Positions 44,795 to 57,500 of a DNA stretch of 64,000 bases are shown in pieces. A program made the position numbers and the translations under genes. The stretch is from Adineta steineri (Eukaryota; Rotifera; Eurotatoria; Adinetida; Adinetidae). Numbering within the stretch: the first letter of the stretch is position 1; each line of letters opens with the position of its first letter. Location of the stretch: assembly GCA_905250115.1 (NCBI GenBank), contig CAJNOI010000056.1, forward strand, positions 194,986 through 258,985, written 5' to 3'. The notes below the pieces were generated by a model that was given only the letters and a program-made list of their open reading frames with translations, was not told where the DNA came from and searched no databases.

Positions 44795-47700
44795 ATGTTA
44801 TATGGTATATTATTGGAAAGTGTACGAGATGGAATATGTCTTAATTATGGAAGACAAATTTGGAAAAGAATCGTACAAGAATTAAATTTTGAACATGAAA
44901 CATTTACAACATTTGGACAATATGATGATAGTTTAGTTACAAAAATAGCTGAATGTAAATAAAAAAAAGATTTTCTATTATCAAAAATAATTTTTTCTTC
45001 GAAAAAAAAAGGTCTTTCGGATATTTTACATGAAGAAACAAGTGATTATTATATGGAATATTTTGGTGAATGTTTTGTTCGATTTTTTACAAATTATGGT
45101 TATGATAAAATTTTACGTGTTGCTGGAAGACATTTTAGAGATTTTCTTCATTCAATTGATCAACTTCATGATTCAAATAAATATAGTTTTCCCAAAATGA
45201 AATCTCCACTATTTCATGTTTTACAAGAAGATCAATATGGAGCGTTACTTCAATATAAGTCAATATTTACATTTTTTATTTCATAAAATAATAAGAAAAT
45301 ATAATTTTAGATCTCGTCGTCAAGGTTTTCAACAATATATTATTGGACAATTAAGAGAATGTGGAACTAGATTTTATAATGAAAATATTTATGTTAAAAT
45401 TCAAGAAAATATTTCAACTAATCAATGTTATTTTATATTGATTTTTTACCAAAAAAAATGTCTTTGTTTTTATTTTGTTTAGGCACTGTTGTTACATTTC
45501 GAGTTAATTTTAATAATTCAATTATAAATGAAATATCAAAAAATCTTCATCCATTTCCAAATTTACCTAATTTAACAAGTGAAACATTTTTTAAAATTTT
45601 TCCATTTAGTATATTAATTGATTCATCATTATGTATATCACATATGGGAAAATCAATTAAAAATCTTTTTCCAATAGATACTATTTTAATTGGAAGATAT
45701 CTTAATGATATATTTAATTTAATTCGACCTGATATTACATTAGAATGGAATAATGTAAAAAAAAAACGATTTTTAAAATAAAAATAAATTTCGATTTATT
45801 TATTTGAATAGTTAATTAATTATGGTCGACATATTGTATTTTTAATGGAAAATCGAATTCCACTTAAATCTTTGAATAATTTCAATGAAACACCTCGAAT
45901 TAATTTAAAAGGACAAATGAAATGGCTAAGTAGCTGGAATTTAATTGCTTTTTTATGTCATCCAGTGTATTCACATAATTTAAGAATTTTTTTTTAAAAG
46001 TAAAAATAATATTTTTATTAAATAGATTATCAACAACAGAAGAAATGTTGAATATTGGATTATCCGTTCATGATTTAAATTTTTATGATGGATCAAGTGA
46101 AATTCTTATATCAGGAATTCAACATCATAGACAATTACATTCAGAAATTGATAAAGTATTGTTTTCTTCTTAACTTAAAAATTTTTAAAAATAAAATTTC
46201 GAATTAATTGAAGCAACAAGCATGGGTTTCCAAATTACAAACATCAAAACTTGAATTAAAACAATGGAGAGAAAAAGGAAGACATCTTCTTTATTCTTTA
46301 ATGCCACGTCATATTGGTATTATGCTTCAACAAGGAATTGTTCCAAATTCAATTTGTGAAGTTAATCATTTCATCTTTCGATTCAAAAGAAAAACAAATC
46401 TTTTTTTTTTTTTATTTTAGTCTCATAAATTAGTCACTGTATTATTTTGTTATACATTAGATTTTAAAGATGTTATTCAAAAATTATCTCCAACTGAAAT
46501 AGTTCAATCAATTAATGAAATGATTATTATTTTTGATCAATGTACGGAAAAATATGATGTTTTCAAAGTTAGATTTTAAAAAACAAATTTATTTTATTTA
46601 ATCTTTTTATTTAAGGTTGAAACAAAAGCTGATTCATCATATATGCTTGTTTCAGGAATTCAACAAAGAATTTCTCAAAGAAGAATATCGGATCGAGTAT
46701 GTTTACATATTATTTATTAGAAAATAAATAAATAAACATAGATTTATAGTTTATTAAAATCATGTGAATATCTCAATGTATATTTTCCCTTTTTACATCA
46801 GATATATTCAATTATGAATCTGATATAATATGAAAGAAAATACCGATAGACAAAATAATTAGATAAACAGATCAGAGAAATTCATCATAATGTGAGATAA
46901 CTTATTTTTTTGATTACGGGAGGAAGCTGATCACAAGAATAGAAATTATGGATCCATCTGTATGCTTATTAAGTGCGGGTGATGAATAAAAAAAAAATGA
47001 TACTCACACCTATACAGAGAGATGTATAAAAATTAATTAAATGAGTTTATGTATTATAAGCCATCTCACCAAAAGACTATCATATAAGAAATCTGAATTT
47101 CAATATTGCCACATGAATTACTTGAAGATTAATGAAATTTTACTCTATCTTCTGTTATACATACTATAAATCCTCATTATTTTCAATTTAAAACAGTAGA
47201 AAAAGCATCTTCTATATATTTAACATAGTTTTGATATAAAAAATGTTTTGTTTTAAAGTCAGATTCAAGTGATCAAAGTTATTCATTAATCGATGATAAT
47301 TTCAATAATGAAATAATTCATAAAAAAAACCAATATTAATTTAAATCAAGGTGAAATAATTAGTGGACTTGCAATTGATTTATTAAAAGAATCAAAAAAA
47401 TTAATTAATAAAATAACAAAAGAATCATTTCAAATTAAAATTGGTTTTCATTCTGGTTCAGCTGTTGGAGGAATTGTTGGACATAAAAATTATCAATATT
47501 GTTTGTTTGGTGATACAATTAATACAGTAAAATAGATTTTTAAATTAATTCGTTTTTATTTCTTTATTTATTTTTTAAACAGGCAAGTCGAATAACAGCA
47601 ACAAGTGATGTAAATTGTTTTTTTTAATATCTAGAAAATATACTTTCAATTTGATTAGATTGGTCGAATTCATTTAAGTGAAACATCATGGCAATTATTA

Positions 47701-48022
47701 AAAGATTCAATGTATTTTGAAACAAGTCCCAGAGGAAAAATTCCAATAAAAGTTTAAAAGAAATTTTCTTAATAAAAACTAAATTATTTTATTTTAGGGA
47801 AAAGGAGAAATGGAAACACATTGGTTAATTAATTCAAAAGAAGCGTTTATTAAAGAAATGAATAAATATGAATCAATTACAAATAATAATCAGAACTTAT
47901 CATCATTATCTGATATTCATTCAACAATCGTTGAAAATAATCAAAGAAAAAAATCACTTCCAAATGTTATTAATAAAAGAACGTCATTTGAAGGAATATG
48001 TCCATTTTCATATCACAAATAA
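44795..48022 (+). CDS. Soluble guanylate cyclase, beta/atypical type (H-NOX + HNOBA + cyclase)
   Basis: About a dozen exons. H-NOX domain: [46 protein letters not shown] (proximal His), FPKMKSPLF, and YKSRR across an exon junction (the YxSxR heme motif). [29 protein letters not shown], then a coiled coil with [13 protein letters not shown]. Cyclase domain: [11 protein letters not shown] (the first metal Asp is absent, as in vertebrate beta1), [37 protein letters not shown]. It binds heme gas ligands and makes cGMP, probably as a heterodimer. The opening resembles Drosophila Gyc88E. The intron before the catalytic core is about 560 bases. A run of eight A at 47322-47329 puts the following exon one base out of frame. 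Confidence 0.88.
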
Positions 48023-48529
48023 ACACCTTTCATTTAATCTCTATCTTTACACTTATATCGTTCTTAAAAAATATTCTTATTCATTCCATTTGATTAACAT
48101 AATAAATTAATCATTATAAATAGATATCGAAAAAAATTACCTTTAGTTAATTCGAAATCTTAGAATATTTGTCATACAGGCACAATTAAATTTTGAATAT
48201 AGAGCAATTTTTACTTCTGATCTGTAAAATTCTTCGAGTGTGGGTAGGTCTAGGTGAAAAATAGATGTAATACACACCCACACCCTCAAGATACTTTTCT
48301 TTTGACAAGAAACTTGCAAAAAAGCATTAAATGTTTATAGTTCATGTCACAAAACCAGATCTAGTGCGTGTGTAAATGTATCATACTTGACACCCACCCC
48401 TTACCTTTTATTTCAGTTTTCTTCTTAAATTTATGTAGAAATAATCAATATCTCTTCAATACGAATAAAATAAATTATCAAAGATATTATCCTTTCAGTT
48501 TATTTATCAAGAAAAAACTCTTTTTTTTT
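48023..48529. other. 3' flanks with two GGGTGT foldbacks
   Basis: gagtgtgggtaggt pairs with acacccacaccctc (48237-48290), and a related C-rich block, acacccacccctta, lies near 48390. No exon is seen. Confidence 0.45.
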
Positions 48530-50468
48530 TTACTTCTGAAGCACAAATTCATCGGCAATAGCATCGTTAGCATCATGATAATACGTAAATTTCAAATAGG
48601 TTCGATTAGCCCACAATTGTGTGTAGCCATATTCTTCATCATGATAGATACTCCATTCTGCACCTGTATATGGATAAGGGTCAACCTCTTGTCCAGCCAT
48701 ACCAATTAAAACTTGTGTAATACCATCATGAACACATCTATTTTGATACATTGGACAAGTTCGTTCATACGAATGTAAATGCGCATAAAAATTAATATCA
48801 ACATGATATTTATAAAATAATGGTTCTAAATATAATTGTAACATTAATATAATCAAATAAGGTGGATCAATTATTTGCGATGAATACATGGGACGGTGTG
48901 AATTAACAATAAGCCATGGTGTACGAGAACGATTCACTGATTGAAGATCTTGTTCTAACCAAATATATTGTGGTGATTCACGATGAAAGTCATGTTCATT
49001 CGAATATATAACAAAATGAATGGGGCCAACATTGAAACTATACCAGAATAGACCGTTGCCATTAGATGGGGAATGAAAACGATGCGTCATAGGAATAGCA
49101 CATTCACCACCAGAATCAGTATCATAATCGCCCCTAAAAAAGGATGATAAAGTGATAAAACTATCGATAATATGACTTATATAATAGTTTAGAGAAGAGG
49201 ATAGATTATAATAATAACAAGTAACTTACCATTTAGGACGAAAAGGACCTGGTGCTCCACTTGGATCCTTGTCACTGCCAGTAATATAATCATATTCATG
49301 ATTTCCAATACTAACCATGTATGGTACACGAGCTGCAATTGATTGTATTTGAGACATGAATGCATCCCACAAAACAGCGATACCCATAGCATAACTGATA
49401 TCACCAATATGTAACAGACAAGTGATATTAGTCGACATCACTCGTGCTCGTATTCGATCGAGAGTTGATTTAGCACCCGATGCAAATGGCGCCAATCCCA
49501 TGTCACCATAAGCAATAAGATTCACTTCTGAATCGTCATTTGCTGGACGATTAGTAAATGAGTATACTGATGACCAGCCATTTTCATCAGTACCTACTCG
49601 GTAGAAATACGTAGTTGTTGGATGGAGACTATGTAGTAAAATTGTATGCATAAAGCCAGGATCGATGAAGTTTTGTGGTCCCCATACAGTAGCTCGCCCT
49701 TCACACATGTCCGATGCTGTATAAGTGACTGTTGTACCATTAGTCTCCCATTCCAGTGATGATGGATGCAATCCATATTGGCACCGTGGTGTAAGAGCAT
49801 TTGAATTAGTGACAAATGAAACAAATATTTGATCGATTTGATCACCATATGCTAAATGGATCTGTGTTGGTTCGTTATAGTTAAGAGGGCGAACAACGGA
49901 TGATTTGGCGACAAACGAATAGTTACCTGAACAATGTTGATCGCGTGAGTAATAACGAAATTCAAGTGGTCGACGTAGATGGATCATCTCCCATGATGCA
50001 CTACTTTGGTTTTGCACAAATGCATAGCCAACATAATCACAAACACCTGATAAATACAGAAAATATGTACGTATTTATTATGATGAAGAGATTGACGTAA
50101 TTAGTTCATTGTTCTGACTAACCATATGTAAATAGCATATATAATATACCTGTAAAAATTGGTGTTTCTACAAAATAGATACCAATAAAATCATCCTGAC
50201 AAGCGTTTAATATTGGCGTCCAAGTCACTTCAATTTGTTCCATGCTAACATACAGTGTAGTTGAAACATTTAAATGAGTAATGGTCACAGTTGGATGTAG
50301 ATCTAAAGATGCAGGGATGCCTATGCTTAGATTGCAAGGAATTGGATCATCCCTTATAGAATGACGATTCCTAAAAGCCCAATTAATATTCGAATGATGG
50401 TCTTTAGTTGCAACAAAAACGAAAAAAGTAAAAAGAAAGATGAAAGACACCTTTCTATAGAACCGCAT
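48530..50468 (-). CDS. Purple acid phosphatase (secreted metallophosphoesterase)
   Basis: Three exons (50468-50152, 50046-49230, 49133-48530) give about 578 residues. A signal peptide is followed by an N-terminal fibronectin-III-like region (IHLAYGDQIDQIFVSFVT, VTYTASDMCEGRATVWG, HTILLHSLHPTTTYFYRVG). The catalytic domain has metal motifs LIAYGDMG, LLHIGDISYAMG, VSIGNHEYDY, IVNSHRPMY and FYAHLHSYERT. The family GHxH is AHLH here. It hydrolyses phosphate monoesters at acid pH in the secretory pathway or outside the cell. The length and motifs match the large plant/animal PAP group (ACP7-like). The codon use is visibly less AT-rich than neighbouring genes, which may reflect a different origin or expression level. 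Confidence 0.93.
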
Positions 50469-51801
50469 TATGGTGCTATTTTATGATATCTCACCTATAT
50501 TTATAACCGTGTGATATAATCATGTAAATAACAAACTGTCAACAAAGGATATCTGGAGAGCATACCAGTTTTTTATCAGTTAAATATTATATGTCCTTTT
50601 TCAGTGACAGTGCTGAAATTGTTATAAATCGACGTAGTTTATTCCAATTGAAAACGTTTGAACATGGTAAACATTAATAAATGAAACGATGAATAACGAG
50701 GAATATCTCAACACCTGGAGAAATGGATACGATGTGGGTGTAGATGGCTTGGTACGAGTATCATAGTTAAATATAAAGATATGGGTGGGTGCGTATCAGT
50801 CTTCTCTCTTTGCACAACCACATCCACACCCGTCTAATAGTACATTATGAGTTGCTAACTCATTTTTTTGAAATCAACTGTAAGGTGTTTTTTTACTTTT
50901 GTACTTACTATTATTTTTATTTCTTGAGGTTCTTTCTATAGTACTTGAATTATTGTTGTGCTTTTAATTTCTTGTATATTTCTTTTTTTGAACTTGGTAG
51001 TGTTAAAATTTAAAGTTTTTTTAATAATGCACAGCCCTGATGAGTGTTTCTATATTCATAATGAATACGAAGAAACGCATTCGAATATTGAACTGTGCGT
51101 TATTTCAATTATTATATATATACATATATTATTTTTACTTCAATAACAACCTGTTTTTTAAAAAACCATCTATGATAATTTATGAAAATATTCAAAAATT
51201 CTGTGAAATAAATCTCGTCAGAAGATCTTACCTTGTTTAATATTATAAAATAAAAAGGTAAGATTGCGTAAGTTAATCATAACAAAAGTTTTTATATAAA
51301 ATTCATAATTTAAGTGACGCTCAGTGAATCTCTGTAATCTGTACTATATACTTAATATATAAATATAATTATAAATGTTTCGATGATTATTCTATTTATT
51401 TTTAGTTTAAATGTGTTATTTTAGAAGTATATTTTTTGAAATGTAATCTGAATTTTTATTAATATTATTCATTGTCATCGAATATTCTTTTTCTCAAAAG
51501 TTAAAAAAATTTGGTTTTAATATTTGCATAGTATAAAATGTTTAATTTGTCAAAGGTTAACATGTGACATGCATTGGCAAGTTATTTTCTTTCTCACTGA
51601 AATAAGGGGAGCCTTTCACGTAGTTTTCTTTAATAAGAAAAAACGATCATGATCAAAAACAAATATTTCTACCTGCGTAGTAAAAGAATAATTATATCGT
51701 CATCCAATGATTCATCATTATTTGTAAATACGTATAAACGAATTCTGTTGTTTTTCTTTTCATATTCATGGTTTTTTTTTTGAGTAACAAAATTAAATAA
51801 A
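50469..51801. other. Gene-poor stretch with a GGGTGT foldback cluster
   Basis: At 50715-50840, gatgtgggtgtagatgg and gatatgggtgggtgcg face ccacatccacacccg. The rest is AT-rich. Open frames near 50958-51240 are low complexity. Confidence 0.45.
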
Positions 51802-54093
51802 ATGAAAGTATTAATAGCATATCCATTTACAACAAATGGAATACGTGTTCTTCATCAAATAATTTATTTACCAGAATTAGTACAAAGTGAACAAAGTCTT
51901 CTTATTGCAATACGTGAGCATCATCCAAATGTTATTATTGTTGGAAATAATTCTGTTGGAGAAAAAACACTTGAAACATGGCGTTCAATTATGGGTGATA
52001 ATATTCCATTAACATTGATTCGACGAGGTTCATCACTTTCTCGTATTAAAATTGATCGAGCTAAACAATTAAATATAAATGTATTAAATACATTAAGTGT
52101 TAATTCTCGATTTGTTGCTGAATATATGATTGAACATCTTAATTTATCAAATAATAAAGATAATTTAATAATTGCCATAATTGGATCAGGTGCAATTGGA
52201 AGACGAGTTGCTTATCGTTTAAATCAAAAACATCACATAGTAAATATCTATAGTCCATCATTAATCGAACCTGATGAATATATTCGAAAAAAAATTCAAA
52301 AAGAAAAAGGTATTGATTTACCAGGTATCCATATTTATAATACACCTGAAGAAACTGTTCAAAATGCTACTCATGTTATACTTGCTGTTGATGCAGATAA
52401 AGTCAAAGATGATAACGAAAGATTATCTCAAGAATTCTTTCAATTAATACCAAATGGAGCAAGAATTGTATCAGTTACAGAATTTCATGTATTTGTTCGC
52501 GGTGCACTCAATATTCTTATTGAACGTATTAAAAAAGGCGAACTAACTGCTCATTTAGATTCTCATGCATATGATTTATCTGAAATAAAAGATCATCCAG
52601 ATGGATTAGTTACTATATCTGCTGCTATGAAAGGACGTGGTTGTGGAGAAGTTATGGATCAAGCTGCTCTTGTTGTTCTTGCTAATATTGCACTTGAACA
52701 ATCATTAAATTCATCATTAATATTTCCAAGAAATTCTCAAGAAAAAACTGAAGATATAACAATTATTGGTGCAGGTATAATGGGTTTAGTAACTGCTTTA
52801 TTTCTTTGTGAAAATGGTTATAAAATAACTATTATTGATGAACATAATCGTCCGAATTTAAAAAATGATTTTAATGAAAATGAAATATCTTGTCGTGGTC
52901 CAACACTTGATGGATGTGATGCAAGACATGCATCAATTACAGAAACATTACCTCATGCTGTTTTTTATCGAATAAATAGTTTAATTAAATATCCAAATGA
53001 TCATGGTGGATGGAAAATTATACCTGAAAATTTTTCTAATGAAGAAAAACCTTGGATTGAAAGATTTTGTGAACTTGCTGGTCATCCTGAATTAGTTGTT
53101 TATTTATTTAATAAATTTGTATCAAATTTAAATAGATGTGGAATGGAATTATGGGAAAATATATTTCAAAATTATCCTCAAATAGCTAAAAATTGTGTTA
53201 AAAATCATCGAATTATTCGTGTATGTCCATCATTAACTTTATTAAATGTTGTTTCACAATTTCAAACAAAATATCATAATAATCAAGATAATTTACAAAG
53301 ATTAACACATGCACAAGTTTTACAAAGAATTCCTAGTCTTATACTTAAAGATGGTGATGCAGGTGGTATTGATGTACCTGGTTTTACTGTTAATCATCAA
53401 CATCTTTGTTCAAATATTATACAATATTTAGAAACAAAACAAAATGTTAAATTTCAATGGTCAACACATATTCGTTCAATTGATGATATATCATCTTCAA
53501 AAATAATATTTGCTTCTAGTCTTAATGGAATTGATTGTCGATTATTAGAGAATATACCTTTAGCTATTCAAGGCGTTCTTGGATGTTGGACAAAAGTTCC
53601 AAATATTAATTCAATAAAAATTGGTTTTAAAATTATGGAAAAAGAACCAATTGGTGTTATTAATGTAACACCAAGTGAAGATGAACAACATTTATATATA
53701 ACAGGTGGTTTTGCTTTTTGTGGTCATCGAGGAATTGTTCAATCAAAATATCTTGATCAATTAATTGAATTATTCAATTCAACAATACGAAATTATTTAC
53801 CTGATGAAGTTGAAGCAAGTGAATCAAAAAGTCATCCAACGAAATTTTGTATTCGTCCAATGACACCAGATGGAATGCCAATTATTCAAGAATTTTCTTC
53901 TCAAAATAAAAAACAAGATATTTATTTTATTGGAGGAACAAATTCAGCAGGATTTGTTCAATCACCAATATTAGCAACACTTCTATTAGATTTATTTAAA
54001 GGTACAACATCTGATTCAAGTCTTTGTCATGTTTATAGATCTTTACGTCTTGATAGACAAACACTTATATTTAATTCAAATTCAACAGACTAA
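51802..54093 (+). CDS. Fusion: 2-hydroxyacid-dehydrogenase-like + FAD D-amino-acid oxidoreductase-like
   Basis: One intronless frame of 763 residues. Residues 1-310 resemble D-isomer-specific 2-hydroxyacid dehydrogenases (phosphoglycerate-dehydrogenase type): IIVGNNSVGEKTLETW, NVLNTLSVNSRFVAEYMIEH, the NAD site IAIIGSGAIGRRVAYRL, and KGELTAHLDSHAYD. The usual catalytic Arg (NxxRG) and His positions appear replaced (SVTEFHVF, TISAAMKG). Residues 318-760 form a DAO-type FAD enzyme: ITIIGAGIMGLVTALFLCE, IIDE, GDAGGIDVPGFTVN, CIRPMTPDGMPIIQEF, YFIGGTNSAGFVQSPILA. Oxidation of a D-amino acid to a 2-keto acid, coupled to 2-hydroxy/2-keto handling, would be a logical pair, but the first domain may only bind nucleotide. 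Lack of introns and bacterial-like domains suggest horizontal transfer. Confidence 0.85.
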   Translation: MKVLIAYPFTTNGIRVLHQIIYLPELVQSEQSLLIAIREHHPNVIIVGNNSVGEKTLETWRSIMGDNIPLTLIRRGSSLSRIKIDRAKQLNINVLNTLSVNSRFVAEYMIEHLNLSNNKDNLIIAIIGSGAIGRRVAYRLNQKHHIVNIYSPSLIEPDEYIRKKIQKEKGIDLPGIHIYNTPEETVQNATHVILAVDADKVKDDNERLSQEFFQLIPNGARIVSVTEFHVFVRGALNILIERIKKGELTAHLDSHAYDLSEIKDHPDGLVTISAAMKGRGCGEVMDQAALVVLANIALEQSLNSSLIFPRNSQEKTEDITIIGAGIMGLVTALFLCENGYKITIIDEHNRPNLKNDFNENEISCRGPTLDGCDARHASITETLPHAVFYRINSLIKYPNDHGGWKIIPENFSNEEKPWIERFCELAGHPELVVYLFNKFVSNLNRCGMELWENIFQNYPQIAKNCVKNHRIIRVCPSLTLLNVVSQFQTKYHNNQDNLQRLTHAQVLQRIPSLILKDGDAGGIDVPGFTVNHQHLCSNIIQYLETKQNVKFQWSTHIRSIDDISSSKIIFASSLNGIDCRLLENIPLAIQGVLGCWTKVPNINSIKIGFKIMEKEPIGVINVTPSEDEQHLYITGGFAFCGHRGIVQSKYLDQLIELFNSTIRNYLPDEVEASESKSHPTKFCIRPMTPDGMPIIQEFSSQNKKQDIYFIGGTNSAGFVQSPILATLLLDLFKGTTSDSSLCHVYRSLRLDRQTLIFNSNSTD

Positions 54094-54186
54094 TTTCAAT
54101 ATATAAACTATTTTACAATTGGACATCTAATTAAATAAAAAATCTATCATAAGAAAATTCGAAATCTTATTTAATATGGTTTTATG

Positions 54187-54258
54187 TGTCGAAGGCACAT
54201 CGAAAACCTATAGTTATTGGTGAAAAGCCATAATAATTTTACATGATATATACACTGC
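54187..54258 (+). pseudogene. Stray copy of an ABC-transporter exon piece
   Basis: tgtcgaaggcacatcgaaaa and ttttacatgatata match the second exon of the ABC gene at 54848-54912 (tgtcgaagatgtatcgaaaa) over about 70 bases, in the same orientation and about 660 bases upstream. It is not in an open frame. It looks like a decayed local duplication. Confidence 0.7.
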
Positions 54259-54563
54259 CACAGATTCAACTCCAAAGTTCCGAATGTATTGCAGAATCAA
54301 TGAGACTTAGGCGGTATATTTCTGATACTCTTCTTCATCATAATCCATTGATAATTAGTAATAATTCATTCGATTTTTTTATTAGAAAATATTTCAAATA
54401 TCATTCTAAACAGGAAAGTATAGAATAGCATCAATCAATTTCATCTGAAAAGATACAAAGAGAGTGACTAATAGGAAGTTGTAGCTATTAGATCAAATTA
54501 TCAATGTGCGCATCTTGATAGAGATTCATCCGATTAATATCATTTTTTAAACAAAACTATTCA

Positions 54564-57500
54564 ATGGTTGGACATCAAATGAAACCAATGAAGGTTTGTT
54601 TTTTAAAAGTCATCCGTTTAATTTTGAATATTTATCTAAGACAAAAATATAAGGGTGAAATTTGTTGAAAAAGATAACGAAATCTTTTTATACTAGTGCA
54701 GACTTTTGAAATAGGTGAGAAGTGATAAGACATAACTAATGGTAAGAAAAATGTTATTATTTAAATAGATAAAAACAAATTATTTTAATTTGAATAATTA
54801 AATATATTATTTTTTTAAAGGATCAATCAAAAGATTTGGCTGTACGTGTCGAAGATGTATCGAAAACCTATGGTCATATTTGGAAACCTACACAAGTTTT
54901 ACATGATATAACTCTTCATGTTCCAAGGGGAATTATGTAATAAATTTTCTATAATAATTTCAACTAATTAAAATTTATATTTGATTAGATATGGTTTATT
55001 GGGTCCATCGGGATGTGGGAAAACAACTCTCTTACGATGTATTGTTGGTTGTTTAGGTATAAATCAAGGTGAAATAATTGTATTTGGTAAATGTCCCGGT
55101 AGTCGTGGACATGATGTTCCTGGTCGTTCTGTTGGTTATATGCCACAAGAAAATGCACTTTATAAAACATTTTCAATATCAGAAATGTTATATCATTTTG
55201 GTCGTCTTCATAATATGAGTCGAAAAGATATTTCAGAAAGACAACAATTTCTTGTTGATTTTCTTCATTTACCTTCACCAACAAGAAAAGTTTCACAATT
55301 AAGGTACAAATTAACTCGAGTTTTAATTGAAAAATAATTTTCGTTTTCTTCTGTTTTGTTTTATAAAGTGGTGGTCAACAACGTCGTGTTTCATTAGCTT
55401 GTGCTCTTCTTCAAGAACCGAAATTATTAATTCTTGATGAACCAACTGTTGGTGTTGATCCATTACTTCGAGAAAAGTTTGAAGTTCTCTCTTTCTTGTT
55501 TTTTAAATAGTTTCTTTGTTTAGAATTTGGGATCATCTCATAAAAATATCTCAAACATATAAAACAACGATTATAATAACAACTCATTATATTGAAGAAG
55601 CAAGAAAAGCTGATCGAGTAAAAAAAAATTCAATTTTTTATTTAAAATAAAATAAGAATTAATTTAGGTTGGACTTATGCGAAGTGGAAGAATATTAGCT
55701 GAAGATGAACCAACAAATCTTCTTAATAAATATAATAAAACAGTTTGTTTATTTTATTTTCAAATAAATATTTGTTGAAAATAAAAATAAATATTTTGTT
55801 TATTTAGAGTTTAGAAAATGTTTTTCTTCATTTATGTTATAATGATCAAAGTCGTATTGCTGAACAAAGTTTAACAGATAGTAGAGATACAATTGTCTCA
55901 TTTTCTAATCCAGTTAATGCAATAACCCAAAGTGTTCTTCCACCAAATATTCTTTCATCAAATATTCATCAAAATAAACCAAATAAAAAAAATCGTTTGT
56001 TTTATTAAAAAATTAATTAAATTAAATTAAATATATTTGTTTGTTTGTTAAGATATGTTCCGTGCTAAACAAATTCTAAGTGATCATTGTGTATTTCCTC
56101 AAATTCATAAATTATTTGCATTAATAGTTAAAGATTTAACAATAGTTAAAACAAATATTGGGTAATGTATTTTATTATATTAATTTATTATCTAATAATA
56201 GATTTTATTTAATAGATTTTTATTTTTTCAATTTTTAATTCCTGTTTTACAAGTATCACTTTTTTGTCTTTGTATTGGTCGTAAGTTAATTTAATCTAAA
56301 ACAAAAAAAAATAATTTAAAAAAAAAAATGTGTTTTTAAAGGTGATCCGAAACATTTATCAATGGCACTTTATAATAGTGAAGCAATAAATGGATATCCA
56401 ACTGGAAACTACAGTTTAGAACTTTTAAATAATATAAATTCTGAACAAATTCATTTTGTATGTTTGAATAAAAATTAAAAATATTTATTATTTCATTTCT
56501 AATATAAAAGGATTCATTCAATGATTTTGATAAAGCAATTGATTCTGTTCAACAAGGCAATTATTGGGGTGTTGCTACTCTTCAAGAGAATTTTACACAA
56601 GCTGTTAAAAATAAGTTTGTAGTTTTATTTAAAACAAAAACGTCTTATTTATTTATTTATTTCTCTAAAAGATTATTCGGGTTTCAATCAGATCCAGCTA
56701 CTTTAAATGCATCATCTATTCATCTTTACCTTGATATGACTAGTAAGTTCGATATTGAAAAATCATATTTTAGGCCATCTGCTTTTTTTGTAAAGTTCTC
56801 AATATTGTCACTAAATAACCATTTCATATATAGAATAGGATATTTTTAACGATTTGTAATCGAATGAAATCTATGAATTGTATTTCTTAAGAATCATAGA
56901 ATCTTTCTCTTATTGTATTTAATTTTCTATTAAGATCAACAAATAGCATTTGTAATGCAAAGTGTAATATTAAATGGTACTGAATTATTTTTAAAAGAAA
57001 TTTTATCAACGTCTGGAATAGATCCATCAATAGTTAATCCACCAGTAATAATAGAAAAACCCATCTATGGAGATGTATCACCAAAATTTTTAAATTTTGC
57101 TGCACCAGGAATGATGTTATCAATAATATTTTTTTTGGCAATTGGTTTAACAGCATTAATGTTTGTTGTTGAGAAAAAAGAAGGACTTTTAGAACGAAGT
57201 TTAATAGCTGGTGTTACAACAATTGAAATAATGTTTGCTCATATTATTGTCAAATTTTTTATTCAATGTATTCAAGTATCACTTGTGATGGTATTTGTTC
57301 ATTTCATCTTTGAAGTTTGTTTCTTTTATGATGATTTTTTTAAATATTTTCTATTTTCTTTTTTTGTTAATTAAGGTTGAATTTAAAGGTTCACTTTTCT
57401 TAGCTATGACATTAATTTTTCTTCAAGGAATTTGTGGAATGAGTTATGGTAAGGAAGAAAAGAAATTGAAATGAAAAATTCTATTTATTTTTATTTTTGT

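Noticed and set aside
48368-48709. Plus-strand frame of 113 residues
   Set aside because: Overlaps the last exon of the purple acid phosphatase in antisense.
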